From positions 2,170,001-2,234,000 of the forward strand of contig NZ_JAPPRA010000001.1 of the NCBI RefSeq assembly GCF_026672375.1: a stretch of 64,000 nucleotides of DNA. The letters run 5' to 3'. Both the position numbers and the translations under genes were made by a program. The first letter of the stretch is position 1; each line of letters begins with the position of its first letter. The notes under the pieces are model-generated. The model did not search any database. It was not told the origin of the DNA and worked only from the letters and a program-made list of their open reading frames with translations. This DNA is from Caulobacter sp. SL161 (lineage in GTDB: Bacteria; Pseudomonadota; Alphaproteobacteria; Caulobacterales; Caulobacteraceae). This document shows, piece by piece, positions 35,926-45,051 of the stretch.

Positions 35926-37338
35926 ATGCGCCTTCTGATCGCCGTCGCTTTCGTCGTCGCTGCGCTTGCCGCCCCCCTGACGGTTTCCGCTGAGGTCGCC
36001 TTGCCCTCGACGCCTGCGGGCGACGCCGCCAAAGCCTATCTTCGCGCTTTAAACGCTGGCGATCGCGCGAAAGCCGCCGCCTTCATCAAGGATAGCTTCC
36101 CAACCTCGCCAATCGACGCCGACGGGCTCGTCGGTTTCGCGCGTCAGGTTGGCGGGTTTGATCTGGTTCGGATCGAGACTGAGACGCCGACCGCGCTCAC
36201 GGCCCTGGTCCGCGAACGGTACGGCGAGACCTATGCCCGTCTGCGCGTCGAGGTCGACCCCGCCGCGCCCACACAGATCAAGGCTCTCGGCGCGCGAGTC
36301 GCCCCGCGTCCCGACGATATTGTCGCCGCGCCTCGCCTGGACGACACCGCTCTGACCAGAGCCGTGGCCGAGAAGTTGGCCGTGATGGGCCAGAACTATT
36401 CAGGTGTCGTGCTCATCGCGCGCAAGGGCAAGCCGTTCACCGTTATGGCGCAGGGCTTCGCTGATCGCGAGCATCGGGTCCCGATTACGCCCACAACGCG
36501 TTTCCGGGTCGGCTCGATGAACAAGATGCATACGGCCGTCGCGGTTCTTCAGCTGGCTCAGGCTGGGAAGCTGGACCTGCAGGCCCCCTTGATTACCTAC
36601 CTGAAGGACTATCCCAGCGCCGCCTGGGCCCGGAAGGTCACCCTCCATCAGTTGCTGACCCACACCGGCGGCGCAGGCGATTTCTTTGGGCCGGAGTACG
36701 ACAAGAACCGCAACGCCCTGCGAACGCTTCAGGACTATGTCGCGCTCTATGGCGCTCGCGAGCCCACCTTCGAGCCCGGCGCGAGGTGGGAGTATGCGAA
36801 CTACGGCTTCATTCTGCTGGGCCGAGTTGTCGAAGTGGTCTCGGGTCAGAGCTATTACGACTATGTCCGCGACCACGTCTTCAAGCCGGCGGGCATGACC
36901 GGCAGCGGCTTTGAGCCGGAAACGACGCCCGTGCCGGATCGCGCCTTGGCCTATGAGTATGTTGGCGAGGTCTTCAAGCCCGCTGATGGTCTCCCCTGGC
37001 GCGGCACGTCAGCGGGCGGGGGCTATGCGACGGCGGAGGATTTTCTCAGGTTCGCCGTCGCGCTCTATGACGGTCGTTTGCTGGACCAAACCCACCGTAG
37101 GCTGATGACCACGGCCCAGGCCGACGACGCTCGCGGGGGGAAGTATGGCTATGGGCTCTCGATCCCGCCGTCGGAATTTCCCATGGTCGGACACGGTGGG
37201 GGCGCGCCCGGCATGAATGGCGATCTGAGAATCCTTGCTGACGGCGAAGGGGTGGTCGTCACCCTCAGCAACGTCGCCCCGCCGTTTCTCGCTGGGCGTC
37301 TCAGCCAATTCGTCGTTGATCGGTTTTCGGTCCCCTAA
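35926..37338 (+). CDS. Periplasmic serine hydrolase, beta-lactamase class C fold
   Basis: This 470-residue protein has a signal peptide (about 1-22) and an N-terminal domain (about 25-145) like the small helical/cystatin-like domain in DUF3887-type proteins. The catalytic domain has nucleophile Ser197 in GSMNK, Tyr-Xaa-Asn as YANYG near residue 289, and HGGG in GHGGGAPGMNGD. It follows a BlaI-like repressor in a likely operon, so it may be induced by cell-wall or beta-lactam stress. A D,D-peptidase or esterase role is as likely as antibiotic hydrolysis. Confidence 0.9.
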   Translation: MRLLIAVAFVVAALAAPLTVSAEVALPSTPAGDAAKAYLRALNAGDRAKAAAFIKDSFPTSPIDADGLVGFARQVGGFDLVRIETETPTALTALVRERYGETYARLRVEVDPAAPTQIKALGARVAPRPDDIVAAPRLDDTALTRAVAEKLAVMGQNYSGVVLIARKGKPFTVMAQGFADREHRVPITPTTRFRVGSMNKMHTAVAVLQLAQAGKLDLQAPLITYLKDYPSAAWARKVTLHQLLTHTGGAGDFFGPEYDKNRNALRTLQDYVALYGAREPTFEPGARWEYANYGFILLGRVVEVVSGQSYYDYVRDHVFKPAGMTGSGFEPETTPVPDRALAYEYVGEVFKPADGLPWRGTSAGGGYATAEDFLRFAVALYDGRLLDQTHRRLMTTAQADDARGGKYGYGLSIPPSEFPMVGHGGGAPGMNGDLRILADGEGVVVTLSNVAPPFLAGRLSQFVVDRFSVP

Positions 37339-37374
37339 AGCCTTGGGGCTTCAGAACAGGCGAAATCACCGTCC

Positions 37375-37428
37375 GCCACCGCCACCGCCACCGCCACCGC
37401 CACCGCCACCGCCACCGCCACCGCCACC
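37375..37428. repeat. Hexanucleotide tandem repeat (GCCACC)9
   Basis: Nine perfect copies of GCCACC are followed by GCCGCC. The array lies in the 100-bp gap between convergent genes, 13 bases from the TonB receptor stop. Read in one frame it encodes proline runs, but no gene supports translation. Such a perfect array is prone to copy-number change. Confidence 0.95.
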
Positions 37429-37441
37429 GCCGCCAGACCGG

Positions 37442-40312
37442 CTAGAATAGCACCTTGCGAACGCTGAACTGGATCACCCGACCGCGCGGATCCAGATAGT
37501 CCTCCTGATAGGCCAGGGGCGTCGCGCCTGTGGCGTCGCGCACCTTGGTCCTGCCGTCGAACAGGTTGTTGACCGACAGGGTCAGCCGCGCGCCGCGCAG
37601 GATGGGATAGGTCTGGACCAGCTCGCGCCGCACGCCGAGGTCGGCGAACAGGCGAAGGTTGACCGTCGCCAGGCTGGAGAAGTCGAGGTCGCTGGTCGCG
37701 CCGCCGGCGCCGGCCTCGACATGGGTCCCGCTCTTCCAGTTGGCGGTTAGGCGCGCGCCCAGCCCGTAGCGGGTGATCCCGGCCTGGGCCTCGACCTCGT
37801 GGCGCGCCTGGCCGCCGCTCGAGCCCAGGACATCGCCGTTCAGCAGGTCGAGGACGGGCAGGCCTTGGGCGATCGTGACCTGCTCCTTGAGGTGAAGCGT
37901 GTGGAACAGGGCCAGCTGTAGGCGGGTGGCGCGCGGATTGCCGCCGCCGCGACCGCCAAAGCCGCGCCCGTCGCCGCCGCCGCCTCCACCACCACCGCCG
38001 CCAAAGCGCGGGCCACTATCGCCGCGCGCGCCGCCGTCGGAGGCTGGGCGAGGCGGCTCGTCTCCCGTCGGGACGGCAGCGGGCGTCTGCGCGGTGTTGG
38101 GATCGTTTGAGGTCTCACCCGTCGACCGTCGCGTACGCTCGGTGTTCTCGGCGGCCCGCAGGATGTCCGCAGCGGCGGCTTGCTGCCGGTCGCCCCCGCC
38201 GTTTCCGGCCGGGGCCGGCGGAGTCCTGCCGATCTGGCGCGAGAAGTTGAAGCCCCAGCGAACCTGCTCGCTTTCGCGCCGCTGGAAGTTGACCGGCCGG
38301 GTGTCGATCCGTGTCAGCACGCCGTCGGCGTCGCGCGTGAAGCGGTCGCGGAAGGCGGCCTCGACCGCCGCTGTGGCGGCCGGGAAGCTGGCGACAGGAT
38401 CGTCGATCCGTGTGCGGCTGTAGTTGGCGGTGAATGACAGGCCCTGGATCTTCTCGGGCTTATAGGTGGCCCCCAGGCGCAGGACGTTGCGGGTCTCGCC
38501 CTTGAGGTTGGGATTACCGCCGCTGACCCGCGTGACGTCGACGCTGGTCCCACGCACATAGTCGAAGACCTGGCTGCCGGGGGTGACGATCAGCGGATTG
38601 CCCAGCTGGGCGATGCTGGGCGCGTTCTCCTGCCGCGTCGCCGACAGGATGACGCTGACGGGCTTGACCGGCGACCAGTTGAGGCCGCCGCCCAGCGTGG
38701 TCAGGGTCCCGACGTCGGAGACCTGCCGCGCGGCGAGGTTCAGATTGGCCGACAGGTCGCCGATCTCGGCGCGGACGCCCTTGCGGCGGCTGGCCAGGGG
38801 CAGGTCGAAGCTGACCTGGGCGTTGGCCTCGCCCCGCGACAACGTGCTGTCGCTCTGGACGCCCGCTCGGATGGACGTCGCCTCAAGCCGCGATCCCGTC
38901 GCGCCTAGCTTGACGGTGGTCGACAGGTCGCCGGCCCGGAGCTTGGCCAGGGCGCGGTTGGCGACGAACTGCAGATCGGCGGTGTCGGTCGTCGACTTGG
39001 CGCGGTCGGTGTTCAGCGGCAGAACCGGCAGAGCGCCGAACGGGTTCAGGCCCGCCTCCAGCGCGGTCAGGCGGCCTTGCAGAGCGCTCAAGTCGACGCT
39101 GCGATCGGTCTCGGTCTTGGTGGTCGCGCGCCCAAAGGTCCCGGTGAGGGACAGGCGCAGGGTCTCAGTGTCGCGGTTCAGGGTGAAACCGGCGTTGCCG
39201 GCGATGTTCCGGGACATCTGGCCCAGAGCGTCCTGGTCGCCGAGATAGCGATACAGCAGCACGTCCTGACCGAACGGCGAAAACGGGCTGGCGGCGGGCA
39301 GGGTGAGGCGCGCCCTCGCCGGGCCTTGCAGCGAGTCGTTCTGCGAGGCGGTCAGGCCCAGGTTCAGCGTCGCGGAGACGTCATCGAGGATATAGCGGTT
39401 GGTGACGCTGTTGATCGTCAGCTGGCGGTTGCGGGGCAGCAGCGTGCGATCGCCGGTGATGTCGCTGGTGTTGGCCTGGTTCGCGGTCGGCAGGAAGGCG
39501 GACAGGCTGGGCGGGCCGGCGGCGGCCGAGGCCGGAACGCCGGCCACGGTCACGGGCGTTCCCGCCAGGGCGCTGAGCGCGGTGAGCGCGCCGCCGCTGG
39601 CGGGCGTGACGTTGCCGGAGAAATCGTAGAGCCCGGTGCTGGAGCGGCTGACGAGGTCACGGTCGCTTTCCAGCAACTGGTCGCTGTTCTGCAGCTTAAC
39701 CGACAGATTGGTGCGGCCCTGGCGGTTCAGCTGCAGCTGGCTCCAGGACAGTTGCTCGGTCATCTGGCCGCCCTCTGTCGAACCGCCCAGCGTCGCATCG
39801 AGCGTGGTGGCGCGGAAGCGCTGGCGCAGCACGATGTTCACGACCTTCTGGTCAGCCGAATAGCCGTATTTGAGCGCCACTTCCTCGGGCAACACCTCGA
39901 CGCGCTGGATGGCTTCGGTGGGAATGTCGCGAATCTCGCCGCGCCCAGAGATACGACGGCCGTTCAGCAGGATGACCGGATCACCCCCCAGGCCGCTGGT
40001 GGTCTGGGGCTGCAGTTCGGTGAGCAGGTCCTCGACCGAGCTGACGCCGATCGCGCGCACGTCGGCGGTGGTGAAGGTCTGTTCCGGCGGGATGTCGCCC
40101 AGCACTGCGCCAAAGGGCTTGCCGCTGGCGGTGATGGTGACGGCCTCGACCTCGGTGTCTGCTGGGTCCAGGGACGTAGCGGCCTGGGCGGGCGACGGCG
40201 CCGCGCCGACGGGCTGGACCTGTTGAGCTTGCGCCGCGCCGGCGGTGACAAGGCTCAGGACGCCGGCGAGGGCGAGTTTACGGCTCACGATGAGCGTCTC
40301 CGAAATCGACAC
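37442..40312 (-). CDS. TonB-dependent receptor with Gly-rich insert
   Basis: This 956-residue outer-membrane receptor has a signal peptide ending AGAAQA (about residue 29), a plug (FTTADVRAIGVSSVEDLLTEL, VILLNGRRISGRGEIRDIPTEAIQRVEVLPEEVALKYGY) and a beta-barrel ending in ..VIQFSVRKVLF with terminal Phe. Between about residues 700 and 810 there is an unusual hydrophilic insertion, finishing in a long glycine run. The ligand is unknown; no regulator or enzyme partner is adjacent. It reads toward the hexamer repeat. Confidence 0.92.
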   Translation of the reverse strand: MSISETLIVSRKLALAGVLSLVTAGAAQAQQVQPVGAAPSPAQAATSLDPADTEVEAVTITASGKPFGAVLGDIPPEQTFTTADVRAIGVSSVEDLLTELQPQTTSGLGGDPVILLNGRRISGRGEIRDIPTEAIQRVEVLPEEVALKYGYSADQKVVNIVLRQRFRATTLDATLGGSTEGGQMTEQLSWSQLQLNRQGRTNLSVKLQNSDQLLESDRDLVSRSSTGLYDFSGNVTPASGGALTALSALAGTPVTVAGVPASAAAGPPSLSAFLPTANQANTSDITGDRTLLPRNRQLTINSVTNRYILDDVSATLNLGLTASQNDSLQGPARARLTLPAASPFSPFGQDVLLYRYLGDQDALGQMSRNIAGNAGFTLNRDTETLRLSLTGTFGRATTKTETDRSVDLSALQGRLTALEAGLNPFGALPVLPLNTDRAKSTTDTADLQFVANRALAKLRAGDLSTTVKLGATGSRLEATSIRAGVQSDSTLSRGEANAQVSFDLPLASRRKGVRAEIGDLSANLNLAARQVSDVGTLTTLGGGLNWSPVKPVSVILSATRQENAPSIAQLGNPLIVTPGSQVFDYVRGTSVDVTRVSGGNPNLKGETRNVLRLGATYKPEKIQGLSFTANYSRTRIDDPVASFPAATAAVEAAFRDRFTRDADGVLTRIDTRPVNFQRRESEQVRWGFNFSRQIGRTPPAPAGNGGGDRQQAAAADILRAAENTERTRRSTGETSNDPNTAQTPAAVPTGDEPPRPASDGGARGDSGPRFGGGGGGGGGGDGRGFGGRGGGNPRATRLQLALFHTLHLKEQVTIAQGLPVLDLLNGDVLGSSGGQARHEVEAQAGITRYGLGARLTANWKSGTHVEAGAGGATSDLDFSSLATVNLRLFADLGVRRELVQTYPILRGARLTLSVNNLFDGRTKVRDATGATPLAYQEDYLDPRGRVIQFSVRKVLF

Positions 40313-40668
40313 GTCCCTGACCCGACTTTCCCCATCCCGTATGGCGCCTGGATTTCACAGTTTGCGAAAACCGCAACACGCATCAGCGGACCGATGATCC
40401 TAAACGGGTCGGCGCCATGGCCCGATTGACCAGGCAGGCCCAGGAGCAGCGTTCGCCACAGACGAAGCTGACCGCGATCTTTTCGACGTCTCGGCGCCGG
40501 GGTGAAACCAACGGTGTGGCTTGAGGGTTCCTGTTGTCGAAAAACGTCTTCGCGGGACGAGGGGAGGGCTCGCCTTTCACGCTACCCGCGTTGACGCGGA
40601 AGGCCCCACGCGGCCATCTGTAACCCTTAACGCGGCTTGGCCGCGCGAGTGCGGCGGACCGTTCGACA
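40313..40668. other. Divergent intergenic region without recognised gene
   Basis: This 356-base gap separates the divergent TonB receptor and L,D-transpeptidase genes. Short frames here lack ribosome sites and have poor composition. I see no long inverted repeat or terminator; it presumably contains both promoters. Confidence 0.5.
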
Positions 40669-42177
40669 GTGATGCGATTTCCGAGAACCTCCGGCGCCTT
40701 GGCGGCGACGTTGAGCCTCCTGTCCCTCGAGGTCGCCCAGGCGCAGTCGCAGCGTCCGCCGGTGATGGGCGCGCGTCCGGTGCAGAGCGGCCCGATCGTC
40801 GCGCCCCGGCCCGCCGTAATCCCGCCGGATCTGTCGGCGGTGCAGCTCAGCGTCGAACAGGTCGAGGTGCTGCGCGCCGTGCTGGGCGATGCCTATTCGC
40901 ACGGCTTCGCGATGACCGCCTTCTCGCCGGATCGGGCGATCGAGCTCTACATGGCCGGGGATCCGGCCTCGCGCGCCGCTGGACAGGCGCAACTGGTCAG
41001 CCTCACCCTGGCCTATGCCCGCGCCGTGCGGACGGGACGGCTGCCGATCAGCGCCTTCAAGACCGAATGGGGCTTGCGGCCGGCGGCCTATGATCCCGCG
41101 CCCGAGTTTGTGACGGCCGTGCAGCAGGGCCGCCTGGCCGAATGGCTCGAGACCCTGCCGCCGCCTTACACGGGATACCAGACCCTGCGGACGGGCCTGG
41201 CCACCTATCGCGACATCGCGGCCAAAGGCGGCTGGCTGCCTATCGCCGCCGGGCCGGAGCTGAAGGAGGGGGCGACCGGTGCGCGCGTCGTGGCCCTCGA
41301 GGCCCGGCTGGCGGCCGAGGACCCCACGGTGGCGGTGGATGCCGCACCGGTGTTCGACGCGGCCCTGACCCAGGCCGTGCAGCGGGCGCAAAAGCGGTTT
41401 GGTCTCAATCCGAACGGGATCGTCGACAGGGCCACCCTGGCGGCGCTGAACATTCCCGTCGAGCGGCGGATCGACCAGATCGTCGCCAATATGGAGCGCT
41501 GGCGCTGGCTGCCGCAGACCCTGCCGGCCGAGCGCATCCAGGTGAACGTGGCGGCCGCCATCCTGTCGGTGTTCCATCACGACACCCCGACCCTGACGAT
41601 GCGTGCGGTCACCGGCCGCCCGGGCGATGAGACGCCGATGCTCTCGTCGATGATCCACAGCATCGTGCTGAACCCGCCGTGGAACGTGCCGCAGTCGATC
41701 GCGTCGAAGGAGATCTGGCCCAAGGAGCGGGCCAGCCCCGGCTATCTGGCGCGCAACGACTTCATCGTGATCCCGACCGAAGGCGGCGGCTCGCGTCTGC
41801 AACAGAAGGCGGGTCCGTTGGCGGCGCTGGGGAAGGTGAAGTTCGACTTCAACAATCCGTATGGCGTCTATCTGCACGATACGCCCAGCCGCTCGCGGTT
41901 CGACAGCTTCAGCCGCCTGGCCAGCCACGGCTGCGTGCGACTGCAAAAGCCGATCGAATTGGTTAACGAGGTGATGCGCGACGATCCCACCTGGACGCCC
42001 GAGAAGGTCAACGAAACCCTGGCCTCGGGCGAGACGGTGCGGGCCAAACTGCCCCAGCAGATCGCCGTCTACCTGCTGTACTGGACGGCCTATGTGACGC
42101 CGGACGGGCAGGTGAACTTCCGCCAGGATCCCTATGGCTGGGATCGGGAGCTGGTGCAGCGTATCGCCGCACTCTGA
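40669..42177 (+). CDS. L,D-transpeptidase (YcbB/LdtD-like)
   Basis: This 502-residue periplasmic enzyme would form 3-3 cross-links in peptidoglycan or attach proteins to it. It has a signal region (about 1-25), an N-terminal scaffold domain, a peptidoglycan-binding helical domain (about 205-260, GARVVALEARL..FDAALTQAVQRAQKRFGLNPNGIVD), and a YkuD catalytic domain with Cys422 in SHGCVRL. The NPPWNVP block is typical of the YcbB branch. A DUF882 peptidase-like gene follows, suggesting joint wall remodelling. Confidence 0.95.
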   Translation: MMRFPRTSGALAATLSLLSLEVAQAQSQRPPVMGARPVQSGPIVAPRPAVIPPDLSAVQLSVEQVEVLRAVLGDAYSHGFAMTAFSPDRAIELYMAGDPASRAAGQAQLVSLTLAYARAVRTGRLPISAFKTEWGLRPAAYDPAPEFVTAVQQGRLAEWLETLPPPYTGYQTLRTGLATYRDIAAKGGWLPIAAGPELKEGATGARVVALEARLAAEDPTVAVDAAPVFDAALTQAVQRAQKRFGLNPNGIVDRATLAALNIPVERRIDQIVANMERWRWLPQTLPAERIQVNVAAAILSVFHHDTPTLTMRAVTGRPGDETPMLSSMIHSIVLNPPWNVPQSIASKEIWPKERASPGYLARNDFIVIPTEGGGSRLQQKAGPLAALGKVKFDFNNPYGVYLHDTPSRSRFDSFSRLASHGCVRLQKPIELVNEVMRDDPTWTPEKVNETLASGETVRAKLPQQIAVYLLYWTAYVTPDGQVNFRQDPYGWDRELVQRIAAL

Positions 42178-42248
42178 TACGGCTCAGCTTGCATTCAGGC
42201 GCGTCATGAGGTGTCCTCCCGACCTTCCGTGTCGGTTAAGGCGTAATC

Positions 42249-42899
42249 ATGCATCGACGTAAGCTGCTCCAGTGGGGGCTGGGCGCTATCGGGGTTGGAC
42301 TTCTGCCATTGGCGGCGCGCGCCGACGACGACATCATCGGCGCGCTGCTGGAGGGCAAGATCCCTCAGGCCACGCCGGTTCCGCCGCCGACCACCGTCGC
42401 TGCGACGGTCGCTTCGATCGATCCGCCCGCGCTGAAGCCCGCTGTGGATCCGCGCTGGGTTCATCTCCACAACGTCCATACCGGCGAGAAGCTGGAAGCG
42501 GTCTACTGGGAGAACGGCGACTATGTTCCGGACGCCGTGAGTGCGCTGGACAAGGTGCTGCGCGACTATCGCAACGACGAGGTCCATCCCATCGATCGGG
42601 GCCTCTATGACCTGCTCGACCAGATCGCGCGCAAGACCCAGAGCAAGGGACCCTTCCAGGTGATCTCGGGCTATCGCTCTCCGGCGACCAACCGTCTGCT
42701 GTCCAAGCGCAGCGGCGAGGTGGCCAAGAAGAGCCTGCACATGGATGGCAAGGCCATGGACATCTTCCTGGAGGATGTCGAGCTCAAGCACGTCCGCGCT
42801 GCGGCTTTGGATCTGAGCGTTGGCGGTGTCGGCTACTATCCGACCAGCAACTTCGTCCATGTCGATGTCGGACCGGTCCGCAAGTGGACGGGGACCTGA
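42249..42899 (+). CDS. DUF882 / YcbK-family (M15-like) periplasmic peptidase
   Basis: This 216-residue protein has an N-terminal MHRRKLLQWGLGAIGVGLLPL segment that looks like a Tat signal, then the DUF882 core with YRNDEVHPID, SGYRSPATNRLL, KKSLHMDGKAMDIF and VGYYPTSNFVHVDVGPVR. The Arg, His-x6-Asp and final His match the zinc-peptidase (M15) pattern used by MepK-type cross-link hydrolases. It follows the L,D-transpeptidase by 71 bases on the same strand, as in E. coli ycbB-ycbK. It probably cuts or trims peptidoglycan cross-links. Confidence 0.93.
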   Translation: MHRRKLLQWGLGAIGVGLLPLAARADDDIIGALLEGKIPQATPVPPPTTVAATVASIDPPALKPAVDPRWVHLHNVHTGEKLEAVYWENGDYVPDAVSALDKVLRDYRNDEVHPIDRGLYDLLDQIARKTQSKGPFQVISGYRSPATNRLLSKRSGEVAKKSLHMDGKAMDIFLEDVELKHVRAAALDLSVGGVGYYPTSNFVHVDVGPVRKWTGT

Positions 42900-43007
42900 G
42901 GCGCTGCTCGCCTCTTAGCCGAATTCGATAACCAAGCTCTGGTTCACCCGTTTAGACCGTGATAGCGGGCTTCAAGGCTAAGTCGGCGTGGATGGCGGAC
43001 CGTTGAG

Positions 43008-43340
43008 ATGAGCGAGCGTCGTGGCAATCCTTTTGGCTTGTTCCTGCTGGGTTTCGTCGTCGGCGTGCTGGCCACCTTCGGGACCATTCTGTTCCTGACG
43101 TCCAGCGGCGGCGGCTACGAGGATGGACCCGCCGAGACCCGCACCGCCGCCGATGATGCGGCAGCGGCCGCGATGGCCGCCAAGGCGACACAGCCTGCGC
43201 CGCCAAAGGCCGAGGCCGTGGCGCCCCCGCCGGAAGTCCCCGCCAATCCGTCGATCCGTCAGACGGGACCCGCGCCGGAGCTCGATCCTCAGGTCGCCGA
43301 CGACGCGGCCGCCGCGGGCATGACCTCGCGCACGCGCTAA
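43008..43340 (+). CDS. Single-pass membrane protein with Ala/Pro-rich tail
   Basis: This 110-residue protein has a short cytoplasmic start (MSERRGNP), one transmembrane helix (about residues 9-30, LFLLGFVVGVLATFGTILFL) and a low-complexity Ala/Pro/Glu tail expected in the periplasm. No family is recognised. It follows the wall enzymes on the same strand after 108 bases. Codon usage matches its neighbours and supports a real gene. Confidence 0.65.
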   Translation: MSERRGNPFGLFLLGFVVGVLATFGTILFLTSSGGGYEDGPAETRTAADDAAAAAMAAKATQPAPPKAEAVAPPPEVPANPSIRQTGPAPELDPQVADDAAAAGMTSRTR

Positions 43341-43454
43341 CCCGCTCCGCCCGCCCAGGGTGCGACACGCCGCCTCAGCGGCGGCGCAAGCCTGCTGACA
43401 CATCGCTGGCGACAAGGTGGGCGCAGGGTCCCTGGATGATCAGGGAGAACCAGC

Positions 43455-43817
43455 GTGGCCATCACGGGAAGCTGCTGCTGCGGCGGCGTTCAGTTTGAAC
43501 TCTTCGAGCGTCCGGCCATGGTTGGCGTTTGCCACTGTTCGCGCTGCCGCAAGGCGGGATCGAGCGTCTACGCCTATGTGCGCGCCGAGGCGTTCTTCTG
43601 GGTTTCGGGTCGCGATCTGGTCGCTCGCTACGCGCCAGCGCCGCCGCTGCGGTTCAATCGGTGCTTCTGCGCCCGCTGCGGGACGGCGCTGGGAGACCCG
43701 TTTTCCGGGCGTGTCCTGGCGATCGCCGCAAGTTGCCTGGACGATGGTGTGCGCCTGACGCCCGACTTCCATGAGTTTGTTGCGGACGGCCAATACTGGC
43801 GCCGCCCTGAAGCCTGA
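43455..43817 (+). CDS. GFA/CENP-V family zinc protein
   Basis: This 120-residue protein has the cysteine pattern of the glutathione-dependent formaldehyde-activating (GFA) fold: GSCCCGGVQFEL, CHCSRCRKAG, and CFCARCGTALGDP, giving ligands for two zinc ions. GFA proteins may bind glutathione adducts or small electrophiles; most have unknown substrates. A GTG start with AGGGAGAA upstream is used. It is convergent with pstS and independent of the preceding wall genes. Confidence 0.92.
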   Translation: MAITGSCCCGGVQFELFERPAMVGVCHCSRCRKAGSSVYAYVRAEAFFWVSGRDLVARYAPAPPLRFNRCFCARCGTALGDPFSGRVLAIAASCLDDGVRLTPDFHEFVADGQYWRRPEA

Positions 43818-43833
43818 TCGATCCAGCGCGCAC

Positions 43834-43862
43834 GAAAAAGGCGGCCGCGTCAGCGACCGCCT
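43834..43862 (-). terminator. Intrinsic terminator of pstS
   Basis: On the minus strand AGGCGG pairs with CCGCCT, extended by TCGC/GCGG wobble pairs around a TGAC loop, followed by TTTTTCG. It is about 25 bases beyond the pstS stop and just after the convergent GFA stop. Confidence 0.82.
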
Positions 43863-43886
43863 CTGTCGTTCAGGTTTTGGCCAGGA

Positions 43887-44927
43887 CTAGTTCTTCGGCG
43901 CCGGCATCGGCGTCAGGGCGTTGGCCTTCTGCTTCATTTGAATGTGCACCGCCGGCGGCAGCGGGATCATGCCGCGATTTTGCAGATAGCCGCCGCGACC
44001 GGTCGCCGCGTCGGACACAAACTCGGACACGAACTCCTTCAGGCCCGGCGTCACGCCGACCTGGGACTTCTTCACATAGATGTAGAGCGAGCGCGACAGC
44101 GGGTACTGGCCGCTGGCGATCGTCTGGGCCGTCGGTTTCACGCCGTTGACCGCCGCGGCCTTGATGCGCGAGCCGTTCTCTTCGAGGAACGAGTAGCCGA
44201 ACACGCCCAGGGCGTTGGGGGTCTTCTCGATGGTGCCGACAATGGCGTTGTCGTTTTCGCCCGCGTCGACCCAGCCGCCGTCGGTGCGCATCGGCGACAC
44301 GGTGGCCTTGAACTTCTTCTCGTCGGCGGCCTTCATCTTGGCCAGGGTCGGCAGCTTCCCGGCGCCGCCCTCGATGGCCAGCTCGATCCAGGCGTCACGA
44401 GTGCCCGAGGTGGGCGGCGGGCCGTAGGCCAGGATGCGGGCTTTGGGCAGGCCGGGGCCGACTTCGCTCCACGACTTGTAGGGTTGCTTTACGATCTGGC
44501 CGCCACGCAGGGTCTGGTCAGCCAGGCCCAGATACAGCTGCTCAAGCTTGAAGTTGAAGTCCGGGCCTTTCTTGTTCGACGCGACGACGATGCCGTCGAA
44601 GCCGATCTTGATCTCGACGATGTCCTTCACGCCGGCCTTCTGGCAGGCTAGGAACTCGGACTTCTTCATCGGGCGCGACGCGTTGGCGATGTCGGGGAAC
44701 TTTTCTCCGGTACCGCCGCAGAACATCTTGATGCCGCCGCCGGTGCCGAGGGCTTCAATGCGCGGCGACTTCTTGCCGGTCTTCTTGGCGAAGTTCTCAG
44801 CCACGCGCGTCGAGAACGGGAACACGGTCGAAGAGCCGACCGCCCAGATCTGGTCGCGGGCCGCATGGGCTTGGTCGGCGACGGCGAGCAGAGCGACGGT
44901 GGCGACCGCGCCGATAAGCTTGTTCAT
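43887..44927 (-). CDS. pstS: Phosphate-binding periplasmic protein (PstS type)
   Basis: This 346-residue solute-binding protein has a signal peptide ending AHA (about residue 22), then WAVGSSTVFPFSTRVAENF and TGGGIKMFCGG, ANASRPMKKSE, and PPPTSGTRDAWIELA, matching the phosphate-contacting loops of PstS. The ATG at 44927 is used because it begins a clean signal peptide with AGGA upstream; the frame opens earlier at 44993. No pstCAB genes are adjacent, so it works with distant components. A possible Pho box lies 50 bases upstream. Confidence 0.92.
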   Translation of the reverse strand: MNKLIGAVATVALLAVADQAHAARDQIWAVGSSTVFPFSTRVAENFAKKTGKKSPRIEALGTGGGIKMFCGGTGEKFPDIANASRPMKKSEFLACQKAGVKDIVEIKIGFDGIVVASNKKGPDFNFKLEQLYLGLADQTLRGGQIVKQPYKSWSEVGPGLPKARILAYGPPPTSGTRDAWIELAIEGGAGKLPTLAKMKAADEKKFKATVSPMRTDGGWVDAGENDNAIVGTIEKTPNALGVFGYSFLEENGSRIKAAAVNGVKPTAQTIASGQYPLSRSLYIYVKKSQVGVTPGLKEFVSEFVSDAATGRGGYLQNRGMIPLPPAVHIQMKQKANALTPMPAPKN

Positions 44928-44977
44928 GTCGTCAAATCCTGTCTCGTCTGGACGCAACGGAAGCGTGCCAGACTGGT

Positions 44978-45006
44978 GACGGGCTTTTGTCACGGTTTGA
45001 CGACAG
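44978..45006 (-). promoter_or_regulatory. Possible Pho box upstream of pstS
   Basis: On the minus strand CTGTCGT and CCGTGAC are spaced 11 bases apart (CAAA spacer), followed after AAAA by GCCCGTC. This resembles tandem PhoB repeats of the CTGTCAT type, with several mismatches. Position and the downstream gene support it. Confidence 0.45.
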
Positions 45007-45051
45007 TTTTAAGACGGCAAATCCGTCAATCGACGAAGCTCGACCCATTCT

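Noticed and set aside
37235-37450. Plus-strand frame ending in a polyproline run
   Set aside because: It starts inside the serine hydrolase in another frame and is only open because the GCCACC repeat lacks stops.
40383-40580. Minus-strand 65-codon frame upstream of the TonB receptor
   Set aside because: No ribosome site and no recognisable features; it probably lies within promoter DNA.
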